A stretch of 64,000 nt of DNA from Ursus arctos (Eukaryota; Chordata; Mammalia; Carnivora; Ursidae). The stretch lies in NCBI RefSeq assembly GCF_023065955.2, contig NW_026622985.1, positions 77,179,931 to 77,243,930 on the forward strand. The letters run 5' to 3'. Positions 1 to 12,710 of this stretch are shown piece by piece; within the stretch, counting starts at the first letter, position 1, and each line of letters opens with the position of its first letter. Below the pieces are notes generated by a model. It was given only the letters and a program-made list of their open reading frames with translations, was not told where the DNA came from and searched no databases. The position numbers and the translations under genes were made by a program.

Positions 1-240
1 ATAGAGAAGTTTATTACTCACAAGTCCTGGAGGAAGCACACAGGCTGCCAGGTACCTTGAGGGGCTACCAGGTAATTATCAGAAACTAGAAGACAAGGAA
101 GGATTCTTCTCTAATGCTTTCAGAGGGAACAGTCAAACTGTCAACAGTTTGATTATAGATTTCTAGCCCTAGAACTGTGAAAGAATATATTTCTGTTGTT
201 TTAACCACCGCATTTGTGGTAATTTGTTATGGCAGCCCCG
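1..240 (+). mobile_element. MaLR (MLT1-like) LTR, 3' part
   Basis: The stretch around 85-235 follows the 3' half of mammalian MaLR/MLT1 LTRs: an 'AGACAAGGAAGGATTCTTC' segment, then 'CTAGCCCTAGAACTGTGA', a run like 'ATTTCTGTTGTTTTAA' and a terminal 'GTGGTAATTTGTTATGGCAGCCC'-like end. The LTR is cut by the window start and no internal region follows. It is non-coding and old. Family assignment is from memory of the consensus, so the exact subfamily is open. Confidence 0.55.
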
Positions 241-1560
241 GGTGGGATAGTACTCATAATATATCTCTCAAAGCTGTGCTGAAGAGATTGTTCTGTGGAT
301 CCTCTCAGATGATCTAGTTAGGGGGTAAGAAAACAGGTGACACACAAAATCCACTCCAGTATTCCTACCTCCTTAAGCCTTGGACCCCAAAGACCCTCTG
401 CTGTCTCAAGCATTTTTTAAAGTAATGACCTTCATTGTGTCCTAATTAACCCTGGCAATGGGATCATTAACCCCTTTAAATCTTATTGATCAGAGAATCA
501 ATCCCAGATTCCCAACCATAAGTCTGTCCTCACAGAAGCACTTCTGTTACAAAAAATTTTTTATTAATTTTGATATACTCAAAGAAATAGATCCACTACA
601 GTTTTTCAGGAAAGAGTGTAATAGAGAAACGTGAGCTTAAACAAATGTGGGAGGACATGCTGGAGAAAAGGTCCGGACGGTCTTCAAACCAGAGCAGGTA
701 AAGAAGGTGGAGCTTGTGGAGAAGGCTAAGAAGCTTCTACATTTGTGTGCCACTGTCACAAAGAGGGTGATTTCTGGAGGATGCCTTGGCTATAGTGTCT
801 TGGCTCCCAGTAGCAATGGCTTCTAAATTTCACCTAAACTCTCCTATTGACAAACCTAACCCAACACCATACACTGAAGAGGAATTTGGGAAAACTAGTT
901 CCCAGTTCTGGCAGCAAGTTATGGGTAGAAGGTAAAGGTGGCTCTGACACAGAGCCTTCCATTCCAGACTAATAACAAATCTCAAGTATTTATAAATGTT
1001 TTCACTCATAAATTTTTCCTTAGCAACTGAGATGACACTCCCTAAAAACGTTCCCTTAAATTGTAGTTCTATTTTGGATGCTTATTGACTTAGGTTAGTT
1101 TCTAAGTCTTACTGCCTTTAAGTAGGCAGGAAATTATTATAATTTTCTCTAGAGTTGAATTTAGCATAAAAAGAAATGTAAGATTTTTAGCAGCCATCTT
1201 GATGAGGTTTCAGTGAAACCGTCTGCCTACATCATTGAAACATCTAACTTAAACACTGTGACAAAAATAGAGTATGTTCCAACAGTGACCTCTCACACTT
1301 CAAGAAAGTTGGTTAGTCTATATGCAATTGACAGCATCACATGAGAGAATGTTTCATTTAAGCACAGATTTGACGGTGCACTGTACTTATTATTTTTCTA
1401 ATAATGAACTGGACTACAGGATAAAGCAATAAGGTAGTATTATATTTTTAGTTATACCCTTAAAAAGGCAACACATTGCTGAGTCATTCTCCTGCTTTCA
1501 AGAAAATAATATGATGGCATAACGAATTGATTGATGATTGCAAAATACTCCCTAAAGTCT
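241..1560. other. Unassigned AT-rich sequence
   Basis: I see no gene or confident repeat here. Positions 645-825 stay open in one plus frame for about 60 codons with a lysine/glutamate-rich stretch, but there is no initiator, no splice consensus at both ends and no recognised family. It may be an eroded repeat (the 840-950 segment has an LTR-like feel) or chance. Confidence 0.4.
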
Positions 1561-1569
1561 TCCATGAAT

Positions 1570-3350
1570 ATTTATTTATTTATTTATCTAATTCTCATTA
1601 TTTTTCCAGCTTCATTGTGATATAATTGATATACGACACTGTGTAGTTAAGGTGCACAATGTGTTCATTTGATACATTTTTATATTGCAAAATGATTGCC
1701 ACCATAGCATTAACATTTCTACCCCTTTACATATTTACCTTCTCTGTGTATGGGTGGTGAGAACAATTAAGATCTACTTTCTTAGCAACTTTCAAGTATA
1801 TAGTACAGTAATATTAGCTACAATCACCATACTGCACACTAGAATCCCAGAACTTGTTAATCTTATAATTGGAAGGTGGTACCCTTTGACCAGTATCTCC
1901 CCCTTTCCCCCATCACTCAGCCCTTGATAACCACGTTTCTACTTTGTTTCTTTAGATTCAGCTTTTTAGATTCCACATAGAAATGAAATCATACAATAGT
2001 TACCTATCTGTCTGACTTACCTCACTTATCAGAATGACTCAAGGTTCATCCAAGTTGCTGCAAAACAGGATTTCTCATAACTGAATAATATCCCATATTA
2101 TATATGTATATCTTCTTTATCCATTCATCATTGATGGACACTTAGGTTGTTTCTATATCTTGGCTATTGTGAATGATACTACAATGAACACAGGGGCACA
2201 AATAGCTCTCTTCAAGATCTTATTTTCATTTCCTTTGGATATAGACCCAGAAGTGGGATCGCTGGATCATATGGTAGCTCTAGTTTTATTTTATTTTTTT
2301 TAGGAACCTCCATACTGTTTCCCATAACAGGGGCACCAATTTACATTCTCACCAACAGTATATAGGCATTCCCTTTTCTCCACATCCTCGACAACACTAT
2401 TTCTTGTCTTTTTGATGATAGCCACTCTAACACGTGTGAAATGATATCTCATTGTGGTTTTGATTTGCACTTCCCTGATGATTAGTGATGTCAAGCATTT
2501 TTTTTCATGCAGCTGTTTGGGAAAATGTCTATTCAGTTCCTCTGCCTGTTTTTTGTTTTTGTTTTGTTTTGTTTTGGGTTTTTTTGGGCTTGTTTTGTTT
2601 TGCTATGGAGCTTTATGAGTTCTTTATATATTTTGGATATTGACCCTTTATTAGATAAATGATATACAAATATTTTCTCCAATTCCATAGATTGTCTTTT
2701 CGTTTTGTTGGTTTCTTTTGCTGTGCAGAGGTTTTTAGCTTCATTTAGTCCCACTTGTTTATTTTTGCATTTGTTGCTTGTGCTTTTAGGATCATACCTG
2801 GGAAATTGTCAAAGAGCTTTTTCTCTATTTTTTTTTTCTAGGAGTTTTATAGTTTTAGTTCTTATGTTTTAAGACTTAATCCAGGTCTCTGTGAACTGTA
2901 ATAGCTCCTGCTGTGTGTCTGCTAATAACAGCTTCTGCTTTTCTTCCTTTTTCCTAGCTCTACACATCTTAGTTTTGTTGGTCTGGTAGGGTGAAACCAA
3001 AGTGAGATCTTCATGCAGTGCCCCAAGAGGCTGGAGAAGATGCTTGCTCACCTTGCTTTTCCTTTCCTGGCAAGACAAACTCTTTCTACCCAGGAAGTTC
3101 CTTCTTGGCTCCCAATAGTCTTGGCTCCCAATAGTCCTGGCTCGAGTGATGGGATGCTGCAGACAAAATGAAGTTGTCTTCCTTCTCTTCTGTTGATTGT
3201 TTTTTCCCATCGTATTGCTAAAACTTCCGAAGCAGACTCTAAAGGTCTCCCACAGTTGTTTCTGTTTGTGGATAGTTGTTTTTTGTTGGGGGACAGGGAA
3301 ACTGGGTTCTTCCACATTGCCATTTTTTTGCAACCCTTCCACAAACTTTT
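1570..3350 (-). mobile_element. Old L1 LINE, minus strand, internally deleted
   Basis: Read on the minus strand, the right edge (about 3,345) looks like an L1 5' start and the left edge is an L1M-type 3' UTR (1,600-1,930). Between 2,080 and 2,760 lies antisense ORF2 C-terminus. The plus strand shows the hallmark 'TTTATCCATTCATC..TGATGGACACTTAGG' and 'GGCTATTGTGAATGATACT', and a minus frame at 2,533-2,754 contains 'LCTAKETNKTKRQ' and 'ISKIYKELIKL', typical of the ORF2p C-terminal part. The reverse transcriptase and endonuclease portions are missing, so the element is dead. A 16-bp unit (TTGGCTCCCAATAGTC) is tandemly duplicated at 3,105-3,136. Confidence 0.8.
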
Positions 3351-4270
3351 AGATGAGATTATTTCATAAAGCAATGGTATTTAATGTTTATATTAGCAAC
3401 TAATCAACTTTTTTTTCTTCCTCACCATTATAACAGATATAATATAGCCCTCTTCCTGGTTGTGCAACAGAATTTCAAAGAGTGAAATTCAGTTTGCTCA
3501 CACGGTCATAAGCTGTTTGTCTTCTTGCTATTTCCCTCAAAGAAGATAAACAGAAACCAAACAAACCTGGGATTTTGACTATAAGGAGTCCTGAAGTCTC
3601 AGAGAAGAGAAATTAATATATTAAAAAGAAATAGAAGACCCAAATTAGGATGAAGGGATTTACATCCTATATTTGAGGGAACATATACATTTTGTAGTTA
3701 CATATCTAGTCTCTTCTGATGAAGGATTACTGAGACCTCTTCCATAATAGGTACCTTGTCTCCATTGTTAGACACAAAATACAGAATGAAAGAATCATGA
3801 GAAAATATTCTCTTAGATTCACATATTATTAGTGTATTTTGAGGGTAGCTAAAACTGTGTATGAAACTAGAATTCAGCTTTTACCGATGAAAAATTCTCA
3901 AATCCAGTCATTCAGCAATTACTATTTTTTTATTATCTCCTATTCTGGATACTCCATTAGAAACAGACAGATAATAGTCACACGTAAAAGCTATCATGAT
4001 TTAAGGAGGGTTAAATATCTTCCACAACATTACATTCAAGAATAGTTTGAGAACTTTGGTCTGTCATGTTGTTTTCAACACATTAAGTTTTAGAATAAGT
4101 ATCATTTAGGAAAAAAATCCAAGTAATTACACGTGAATTATATCAAATTTTAAGTTGTCAGGTCACTGAGGAGTAGAGATGTAACATTTTCACGTTTGTG
4201 TGCCTGCTGTAATGATATATTCTAGTTAAAGCTGCCAAAGGAGTTCTGTGAAGCTAAAAGGAACATAATT
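3351..4270. other. Unassigned sequence
   Basis: AT-rich sequence with no recognised repeat, exon or RNA. The short open frames here (for example 3,839-4,045 plus) lack coding features and are taken as chance. Confidence 0.4.
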
Positions 4271-4274
4271 TCCA

Positions 4275-4440
4275 CAACAGTATCATAGCAGTAAAGAGCG
4301 CAAGGTCTGGCATTAGATGACCCAATTTGAAACCAGCCTCTAACAGTCCTCAAAAATTCCTATCAGTGAGAAACTCTGGGAATTTATATAATTTTGCAGT
4401 GCTTTCCTTTTTGTAAAGATAATGGTAATGATAATTCCAT
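4275..4440 (+). mobile_element. MIR SINE fragment
   Basis: The order 'AGTAAAGAGCGCAAGGTCTGGCATTAGA..' followed by 'GAAACTCTGGGAATTTAT' and 'TTTGTAAAGATAATGGTAATGAT' matches the sense order of mammalian MIR (AGAGC..GGACTCTGGAGCCAGA, then the core ending TGTAAAATGGGGATAATAAT). It is highly diverged. Confidence 0.55.
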
Positions 4441-7134
4441 CCTCATACATAAAATATGTAAACATTTAAAGTCGTGGTAAGCCCATGGTAGACATGTAAC
4501 AGGGTAATTATTATTGCTTGTTAATATTTCAAATATATTTAGTCCAATTAAACAGAAACATGGAATATACATTTTGGCCTTTAGATACCTAGGTTTCCTC
4601 AAACGCAGGTCAATTGCTATGTGATTCAGCTGTAGACGTTCATGCAGTTGTAACCCAGATGGGTCATCTTTTTTCAGGATTTAAAAGTAAAGTTTCCTAC
4701 TTCGTCTTACCAGAGAAATAAAGTTTTTGCTTATCTTTGTATAATTTTTTTCTCTCCCTTCTTCCTTTCTTCCCTCCTTTTGTCCTGTTTTCTTCTCTTC
4801 CCCCTCTTTCCTTCCTTCCTTTTTTTGTTTCCACTGCATTTAATACTATTAATAATGGTGTATTTCTTTTACTCTGGTCATTCTCAAAAACCATGTTCAT
4901 TGTTTGATAGATAATCTCTTTCAGAATTTATCAATGTTGGAGTTTCAAAATCAATTTAGAACTAAAAATATAAATACACAATATGTAAAAGAAGACATGC
5001 TGATTTATGAATCTCTAGTAAATTATCAAAAATATATGTTATATTTTTAAAAAGATACATGCTGCATTTTTAACTTTTGAAACTTAATATTTTAAATAGC
5101 GTCAAGTGTTTAAAACCTCTTGAAAGTTTTTGGTAGTCGAAACCCAATTGTAAATTGAGTAACATATTTTTTAAAAATTATACAAACCACTAATAAAATA
5201 AACACATCGAGTAAGCAAAAATGCCCACATTTCAATTAGATCTATTTTTAGGGGGAGGGTTGGAATATCAGATGCCTGTGCCATGATGAAGTCATAATTT
5301 CTTATATGTTGGTATTGTCAATCCGGTCTGCTTTTATTTCAGTGTTATCTTTACCCATGTCAAGATATTTACTTATTCATTTGAATTTCAGGTGCAGTTA
5401 AGTAAATTAAGTTTGCCTAAGTTAAGTAAATTTTATTTCTTAGTTTATGACATGTCACTTCCATCACAAGATTTTACCAAATTTATTTGATTATGTTTCT
5501 CCTTAATTGTTCACTATTACTGCCATTCCTTTCCTTACATAAGCACATGATCTTCAGATTTTGTTAAATTTCTGTTTATGTAGTATCATCTCACTAGGAG
5601 GAAATCTAGCACAAAATGGCAAGATAAAAATGACATGCAGGGAAGGATTGTGACTGTCACTATACTTCACAAAAGCTCCCTTATTTACAGTGTTTTCCTC
5701 AAAACTAAAAACAATAATGAAATAGTCAAATTACAAATATCATTACTTTCAAATGTTTTGTATTTACTATTTTAGAGCAATAGAAAAGTTAAAGTGTAAA
5801 ACCGGTTTTCCAGAAATAACTGTTAGAAATGGATTTTTCCCACAAGGTCTACATTATTGGTTGAAATTTCTTCCCAACCTGCATTACAGTCTATAAATTT
5901 GTATTTTTAAAATGCTAATATAGATGTATGGGACTTTTCTATGACCTCTAGGGGACCTGAGCCATAATTACATGATTTTATTAGGCACAGAAAAACATGA
6001 CTGATTTACTACAGCTGCCTCCATAAACCTCAAATTTGAGTATAATAGATATTACACAGAACATGGAGAGGGACAGAGTAAGAAATAAAGATATCCTCCT
6101 GTACTAATTATAAATTAATGGTAAAAAAAAAAACAATGGAGACACTTTTCTCAGTTTTTTGACAGAATGTGAAAGCGTGGGTTTTCTTGAGATAGCAGAA
6201 GATGGGTGGGAGAAGGGGGGCTGGGACTCCTACGTACAATAGCATTCACTACAAAACATTGCCTTATAATAAAGGACAAATGCAATCTCTGATACATGGG
6301 ATCAGTTCTGTTTACATAATAAGCACAACCTATTGACCAATTGCTTTAAAAAATTAAATCCTGTTTTTGTTTTAACTGCATTTCCACATTGGTTTTTTTA
6401 AAAAATATATTCTAGTATTTTTTTTAATGCTGATGGCAGCACTGAAGTAACACTGTAACTCTGATAAGGTGAAAGAACTGAACTAGTTACTCCAACTTCT
6501 TGAAAGCAAGGATCATGCGCTGAACTTGCTTTATATTAATGATGGCTCTTCGGAAGATGGCAGGCAAACTGGAGGACAATAAGCCTCTATTACACAATTA
6601 CTGATAACAAGATCAATTTGTTTGCTTTAGATCAGTAACAACCTTCTCTTTTGTATTCATAAACCCATGAGTATAACTCACAGTTGTAAGATTATTTGAT
6701 GAGAACTGAAGGATGGACTTAGCAAAAGTCAATTTTCACCAGGAAGCAATAAAGAGACCATGCATTAAAACAGTACTGTCCTGAAATACAGGACACTAAA
6801 ATGAAAAATAAAAGTAAGAAAACTTAGAAAGTAAATGTACAATATAAATTTACAAGTATCTGCAGCCAGAGTTGTTCAAGTCCTAATGAGAAAGGCAGTA
6901 ACTGGACATTCATCTAGTATCACAGGCATCCACAAGTCAGCAAAATATGTGTGGTAATGAAGCAGAGAAAGCAAAAAACAGTGTAACAGCTGAAGAAAAA
7001 AAAAATCAGTGAATATTCTATAAGCCCATTAAAAACATGACATTTCAAAATGGGAAGAATGGTATACTGAAGTCAAATGGACAAGATATGTTATAGATTT
7101 GTTATTAGATATCTATGATATTAATCACCATCAT
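4441..7134. other. Unassigned AT-rich sequence
   Basis: About 2.7 kb without a recognisable gene or repeat. It holds a pyrimidine-rich tract at about 4,745-4,830 (CTTCC/TTCC runs), which generates a meaningless lysine-rich open frame on the other strand, and several short A-runs. Nothing else is supported. Confidence 0.4.
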
Positions 7135-7330
7135 CAACATCATCATAGCTAAAAATCATTGAGTATCTGCCACGAGTCAAACAGCATACTTATGTCTATC
7201 AACTCCTCCAGGTAGCTGTTCTCTATAATTTACAGAACAGTAAATTAGGGCTGCAAGAGTTCCTACCACCTTACTGTAAGATCAAATAATTTGCCTTGAG
7301 TCACAAGGAACTAGTCTCAAACCTTAGTTT
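7135..7330 (-). mobile_element. MIR SINE fragment
   Basis: Antisense MIR order on the plus strand: a 'TTGAGTATCTGCCACGAGTCAAACAGCAT' segment, then 'TTTACAGAACAGTAAATTAGGGCTGCAAGAG', then 'ATAATTTGCCTTGAGTCACAAGGAACTAGT'. These correspond to the reverse complements of the MIR 3' end, core and 5' part. It is diverged. Confidence 0.55.
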
Positions 7331-7419
7331 TTCCATTTCATTCATCAATAGAATGACTTTGGGCAAATACTTTAACCTTTTAACTCCTTGCTTAACTGTG
7401 ACATATTATGTTACATCAG

Positions 7420-9890
7420 TTTTGTTGTTTTAAAAATTGTACTTTATTTATTGTAGATCATTTCTGTCATTGATGCAGTATAGTACTTTACTCTTAAATA
7501 AAAGAACGGTTTGCTTACAAATTTTTAGATTTTATTGAATTAATTCCTGTTACTGAATTAATTCAACTTTGACATTTTATTTAGGGTTTACATGCAACAG
7601 TCGTTTTTTCTTCTTTCCTAAACACTAAATATTTCACCTGAAATTCAAACTAGCATATCAATTCTACAAAGAGAAGTTTATAAACCAGTCTATTGGCTTA
7701 GGTATAGGACATAGTTGTTGGGTTCTCTATAGGATGATTTCTAAAAATATTTTGGTGATATATCACTAATTTGATAAGCTATCAAATTACAAAACTCTGG
7801 CAAAAGCAAAACACTACATGGTCTTATTTGTCCATGTTAAAGACTGAAGTCCAGCACACCTACGGCAATTAAAAAAACACAGAATATATGCATTAGGCAT
7901 CTATGTAGGCTTACATCTCATTCCTAAAATAATGTTTGAGTATATAAAATACTGTACAATTCTACACACTATTCCAACAAAGTGGACACTCTCATAGCAA
8001 TTTTAAATCACACTTCAATCTTTTGAGTGGTGGAATAAATAATTTAATTTTAGAACAGCTTTATCTTTCTTAAATACACTTGTCTTAGGCTAAAATTCTC
8101 TTACAATTTTTAAAAATATGATCAATTGAATAATAAGGTCACAGGAAGATTTAAAAGTACATAGAAACAGAAAAATAATCCTACTTCACCATTCCATGTG
8201 GTAGAATTAGAAAAGAAGTCCTTAAAACTGGATATAATTGTCAGATATTAAAAAAAGAAAAGTTATAGGATAGAATATAAACAATTTAGAGAATATAGAG
8301 TTTAGATTCAGTTATTCATTCTAATAACTATTAACCTAGTTCAGGTAACTTTTATTACTACTGATATTCCTTCCATTCATTTCAGCCTTTTGGATATCAA
8401 AGAGATGATACAAGGATGCAAACAGGTTCCCCTACTCCATTTGTTATGGACAGTTTGTTTTTCTCCCTGGCAGATTTTACAATGATGGAAAAAGGAGAGG
8501 AAAACTAGATCTCTCATTCAGTGAAATTTCTGTTTAGTAATCATTCTACTTTTTTAGCAAATTTCCCCTTCCATCCAACTGCAAAATATATGTTTATCCT
8601 GTCTTGAATTTTGGTTCTTTGTTATTCTGATTAATAGAAGGGCGCATATTTTAAAGCTGTCATCTGGAAGTGAGTCTATCTATATTCTATATATCATTGG
8701 CAGGTAGGCCAAAGAGTTTTTCTACCAAATTATATTCCCAGCAGGAGTAGATGTAGACACTCTTAACAAACTCCTGGCACGGTGACATCTGTATCTGCGG
8801 AAAAGACCAATCTGCATGCCATCTGGCACCAGAGACTTGAGCTACTTGAAGTCATATTGGAGACATTTTGGCTCTGGCAATCAGGGTTACAGCTATGTGG
8901 TGAGTTAAATGCTCCACACAGAGCTCCTGACAGGAGTATTATAGCCCTAAAAAAGACAAACTGGGTGGTATCATTGGGCTGGCTAGAATTATTGTAAAAA
9001 AATGACATCTAAATTGGGAATTTCTCTTCTTGTGAAAAATCCAGAAGGGTCTATATGTCATAATAATTCGTGATATTTAAGTTCATCCTTCAAAAATAAG
9101 TTAGTTTTTAAAAAAAGATATTAGTCTCAGACTTAGTAAAAAAAAAAAAAAAAGGATAAGAATGTTCTTTCCAAGGTGCAGCATACTGTGTCTGTAAGTA
9201 ACAGCTTGAGAGAAAATTACAGTCATTAGGGTGCAATGGTAAAGAGTTTTTATTTCTATTTAATTCAAATTAAATCTGATTCAAAATACACGGGGAACAG
9301 GGGTGGTTACTGCCAGGGATGCTATTAAAGCTCTGTTCAGCACTTCTGAAATCTCTTTTTTAAAATGAGACTGACAGTATCATCCCCTCCATTGCCCTTC
9401 TGTTTGCTCCTTCACCACTGCCTTAAACACAACTGCTCTGGGTTGGAAGTACAATCAGGGAGAGGGGAAGAAGGGCAAGAAAAGGGAGCAATGAGTGGAA
9501 ACAATTAAATATTATTACCTATAAGAGAATAAGCTTTACAAATTTTACTCACCATTTCCAAGACTGGGTCTTTATAAAAAGAAACCCCGCACTTGATTTG
9601 TGATACCGTCATTTTTTAAAAGAATTTAGGTATTTATATAATGTCTTTTTTCTTACCATAACTTGTTCATGATAAAGTGATTTTCATATAAACGTCCACC
9701 AACTTCCAATAAAATAATTAACATATTTGTTCCCAACAATTCAACTTAGTTTATTTGCTTAATTCTCCCTAGTTTTTGGCCCTACCGGCCACAGAGATGT
9801 TATCTATAGTAAAGCATTCCTTTTCCTTCCTTCCTTCATTTCTTCCTTCTTCCCCATATTACTATTTTTTTTCTTCATTATCTTTCTTTC
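7420..9890. other. Unassigned sequence with low-complexity tracts
   Basis: No gene recognised. A poly(A) run lies at about 9,139-9,153 and a pyrimidine tract at about 9,817-9,892. Positions 8,763-9,008 are open on both strands at once (71-81 codons), discussed under findings. The rest shows no repeat I can name. Confidence 0.4.
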
Positions 9891-9894
9891 CTGG

Positions 9895-10350
9895 AAGCAG
9901 ATTTTTATAAGTTTCCTGTGGATGCTGTAATCACAAATTTAGTGATTTAAAATAACACAAACTCGAAATAACAAAATTTGACCAACCGTTCTGGAGGTCA
10001 GAGGTCCTGAAAGCAACCTGTCAGCAGAGCTGTGCTCCTTTTGGAGGCTCTAAGGGAGAATCCATTTCTTTACTGTTCAAGCTTCTAAAAGCTATCCAAA
10101 CCTCGTGGTTGATGCCCCCATCCCCAACAGTGGCACCACTAAGGCCTCTGCTTCCAGTGTCTCCCTCTTATAAGGACCCTAGTGATTACATTGGACATAC
10201 CTGGAAAATCCAGAATAATTTCTCCATCTCAAAATTCTTAATTTAGTCATGTCTGCAGAGTTCTTTTTCCCTGGACAGGTAACACATCCATAGATTCTGG
10301 GGATTAGGACACAGACAACTTTGTAGGAACATTGTTTTACCTACCACATA
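9895..10350 (-). mobile_element. MaLR-type LTR, antisense
   Basis: The plus strand gives the reverse complement of a MaLR/MLT1-like LTR: 'GTGGATGCTGTAATCACAAA', 'TTAAAATAACACAAACTCGAAATAAC', 'GTTCTGGAGGTCAGAGGTCC', 'CAGCAGAGCTGTGCTCCTTTTGG', 'CTCTTATAAGGACCCTAGTGATTACATTGGA' and 'GGGGATTAGGACACAGACAAC'. All main landmarks occur in the expected order. It is old and non-coding. The subfamily is not determinable by eye. Confidence 0.7.
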
Positions 10351-10489
10351 CACAGAGGGCACCAAATGATCATATCAGAAGGTAACAATTTCCACCAGTG
10401 TTAACTGCTATCTCAGTGTGACAGATGGTGTAATGGTGTTATAATCATCAGTATGAAAATAAAGGAAACCTCATTTAAAATGGATTGAA

Positions 10490-10912
10490 GAGGAGCTGAA
10501 GGGGAGCTCTCATGCGGTACCATTGCTGTAGCCTGCAAAACCAGCAGGAAGAAAGAAGATAAGAATTATCTTGACAAGGGAGGACATTTTTCACATGGAA
10601 ATTTCATCTCCCGCTTTTAGGAAAAAGTAGGAAGATCCCTCTGTTCCATCAACAATTCACTAACTACTGCTTGCAGCCAATAAGAAATTGCCACACCTCA
10701 AACCCTTATTCTTCTCTAATGACTTTTTGTTCAAAACAACCCTCCCCAATTTCCTCCTGAAACCTAATAAAAACTGACCTTCCCTTTGTCTCTTTGGACT
10801 TGCCTATGGTTCACCATAGCTTGCATGTTCCGAATTGCAATTTCTCTCCTATTCCCAAATAAACTCATTTTGTTAGTAAAATAACTGGCTATTTTATTTT
10901 TAAGGTTGACAT
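10490..10912 (+). mobile_element. Solo LTR of an endogenous retrovirus (class not resolved)
   Basis: The layout resembles a retroviral LTR: a U3-like part, the phrase 'AGCCAATAAGAAATTGCC' near 10,675-10,693, 'ACCTAATAAAAACTGACC' near 10,765, then 'GCATGTTCCGAATTGCAATTTCTCTCC' and an AATAAA polyadenylation signal at about 10,857-10,862 followed by a U5-like end 'AAGGTTGACA'. No viral coding region adjoins it, so I call it a solo LTR. It could also be a MaLR relative. Confidence 0.5.
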
Positions 10913-11193
10913 CAGCAATGTTCTCTCAGATGGAAGGAAATGGAAGGAAATCACTCGCCTGTCTCTAGAGAGTCATTGATTCACTTATGTATGAGTCTTA
11001 TTGAACAATATCCTGAGGCAGTAGAAGAAATATTCTCTCTTCCCAAGAAGCTTAAAATCTACTATAAGTGAAAAGGTATGCAAATTAATTATAAGAGAAG
11101 GCAAAGTGCTTAGTGCCCTAAGAGTTGAATCAAATACATCAGCCCTTGAAATTAAGGTTATTGGTGAAGGTTTTATTTATTTTTATTTTTAAG

Positions 11194-11384
11194 GTTTTTT
11201 TTTTAAAGATTTTATTTGAGGGAGAGAAAAAGTATGCATGCATGAGCGGGCGGTGGGGTAGAGGGAGAGGGAGAAGCAGACCCCTGCTGAGTGTGGAGCC
11301 GATGCAGGGCAGATTTCAGGAGCCAGAGATCATGACCTGAACCAAAGGCAGAAGCTTAACTGACTGAGCTACCCAGACACCCCC
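11194..11384 (-). mobile_element. SINEC (carnivore tRNA-Lys SINE)
   Basis: Antisense copy: T-run, 'AAAGATTTTATTTGAG', purine-rich body, and the tRNA-derived head at the right end ('TGACTGAGCTACCCAGACACCCC'). Moderately diverged, so one of the older copies in the window. Confidence 0.9.
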
Positions 11385-11539
11385 TCTCTATATTTTTAAG
11401 TATAAAGCAAAAAGGGGAAAATACAACAAAAGAAGCAAACATTTTGTTCCTGTCCTATTGTAGAGATAGAAGAGGAGATGCTTCTATAACTCAATCATAG
11501 TCAGGTCGTGTCAATGTGTAATAGCACATTTTTATTTAT

Positions 11540-11790
11540 TTATTTAGCAATACTTATACAGCTCTTACTTTGTTCCAGACATCATTCTACATATTTTTCA
11601 AATATTACTCATTTAATTCTTATAACAACACTTTGTGAAACACATTATTATCATTCCAGTTTTACAGATGAGAAAGCTGAGGCACAAACAAGTTAAAAAA
11701 TTAAATATAATCACATACTTAGAAAGAAGTCTGAACCCAGGGAGTCTGGCTCCAAATTCCCTCTCTTAACCATTACATTAAGCTACTCCT
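11540..11790 (-). mobile_element. MIR SINE
   Basis: Nearly full antisense MIR: 'CTTACTTTGTTCCAGACATCATTCTACATAT', 'AATTCTTATAACAACACTTTGTGA', 'TTTTACAGATGAGAAAGCTGAGGCACA', 'CTGAACCCAGGGAGTCTGGCTCC' and 'TTAACCATTACATTA'. All landmarks are in consensus order. Confidence 0.85.
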
Positions 11791-12269
11791 AGAGTGAGCC
11801 ATTAGGGACAGACCCTCTCAAGTACTGTATTAAAAGTTTATGCATGGAGAAGACAAGGAACATTCCAGGTGCTAAAAGCAGCTTATCTAAAAGCAGGAAA
11901 GCAAAGAAGGACACAGCTGTTCAGGTGAATATCATAGCTGAATTATCTAGAAGAGTGTGAGATATGTAGCTGTATATAATTTGGTGCCCACACATTTAAA
12001 GATGAGCAAAATTCCAAACTATCGGACCATGCTAGCTATCTAAGAACATCTTAAAACTTCCAAATTTCCGTAGTCTGAACCTTGAGTTGAGTACAAATGT
12101 GAAGCCCACAGAACCTTAGTTTGAGGAATTTTGATTTATTAGCAATTACCTGTCAAGTTATTTAGATTATTTCAAGTCTGAAAATTCCTCTCAATTCTTG
12201 CAATATGTTTTTCACATCATAAGAATTATTAAATTATATATAACTTCATGATACCAAGGGGAGAACACT

Positions 12270-12710
12270 ATAGTGGTAAATAGCTTTAGAATCAGACATA
12301 TGTGAATTTGAATCACATCTCTGCTATTTGCCAGTTGTGTGTAACATATCTGCCTCCTTGGGGTGCCTGGGTGGTGCAGTCAGTTGGGAGTTGGACTCAT
12401 GGTTTTGGCTCAGGTTGTGATCTCAGGATCCTGGGATCGAGCCCTGTGGGCTCTGTGTTCAACATGGAGTACGCTTGGGACACTCTCTCCCTCTCCCTTT
12501 CCCTCCCCCCGAAATAAATAAATAAATCTTTAAAAAAAAAAAAACCCAAAACATATTTACCTCCTTAAGGCTTAGTTTTTTCATCTATAAGATATGGACA
12601 AAAACAATTACTTCTTCAAATGCTAATTATAAATATTAAGTTAAATAGTGTATATTGAAACACATAGCAGAGAATCTGGCACCTATTAATTGCTCAGTAA
12701 ATTTTTGCTA
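12270..12710 (+). mobile_element. MIR SINE, split by a SINEC
   Basis: Sense MIR: 'TAGTGGTAAATAGCTTTAGAATCAGACATATGTGAATTTGAATC' then 'CTGCTATTTGCCAGTTGTGTGT', interrupted at 12,360-12,550 by a younger SINEC, then resuming with 'TTACCTCCTTAAGGCTTAGTTTTTTCATCTATAA' and ending 'GCACCTATTAATTGCTCAGTAAATTTTTG'. The nesting gives the relative ages. Confidence 0.85.
12360..12544 (+). mobile_element. SINEC inserted in a MIR
   Basis: Sense copy from 'GGGGTGCCTGGGTGGTGCAG' to '(AAATA)n ATCTTT' and poly(A). Flanked by an imperfect 16-bp target-site duplication, ACATATCTGCCTCCTT (12,344-12,359) and ACATATTTACCTCCTT (12,551-12,566). Confidence 0.93.

Noticed and set aside
640..830. Lysine/glutamate-rich 60-codon open stretch resembling a coding fragment
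   Set aside because: No initiator, no splice boundaries and no recognised protein. The surrounding sequence looks like an old LTR-type repeat.
2697..2760. Short conserved-looking frame with Cys-Thr-Ala-Lys-Glu-Thr
   Set aside because: It is the antisense ORF2 C-terminal motif of the L1 at 1.57-3.35 kb, not an independent gene.
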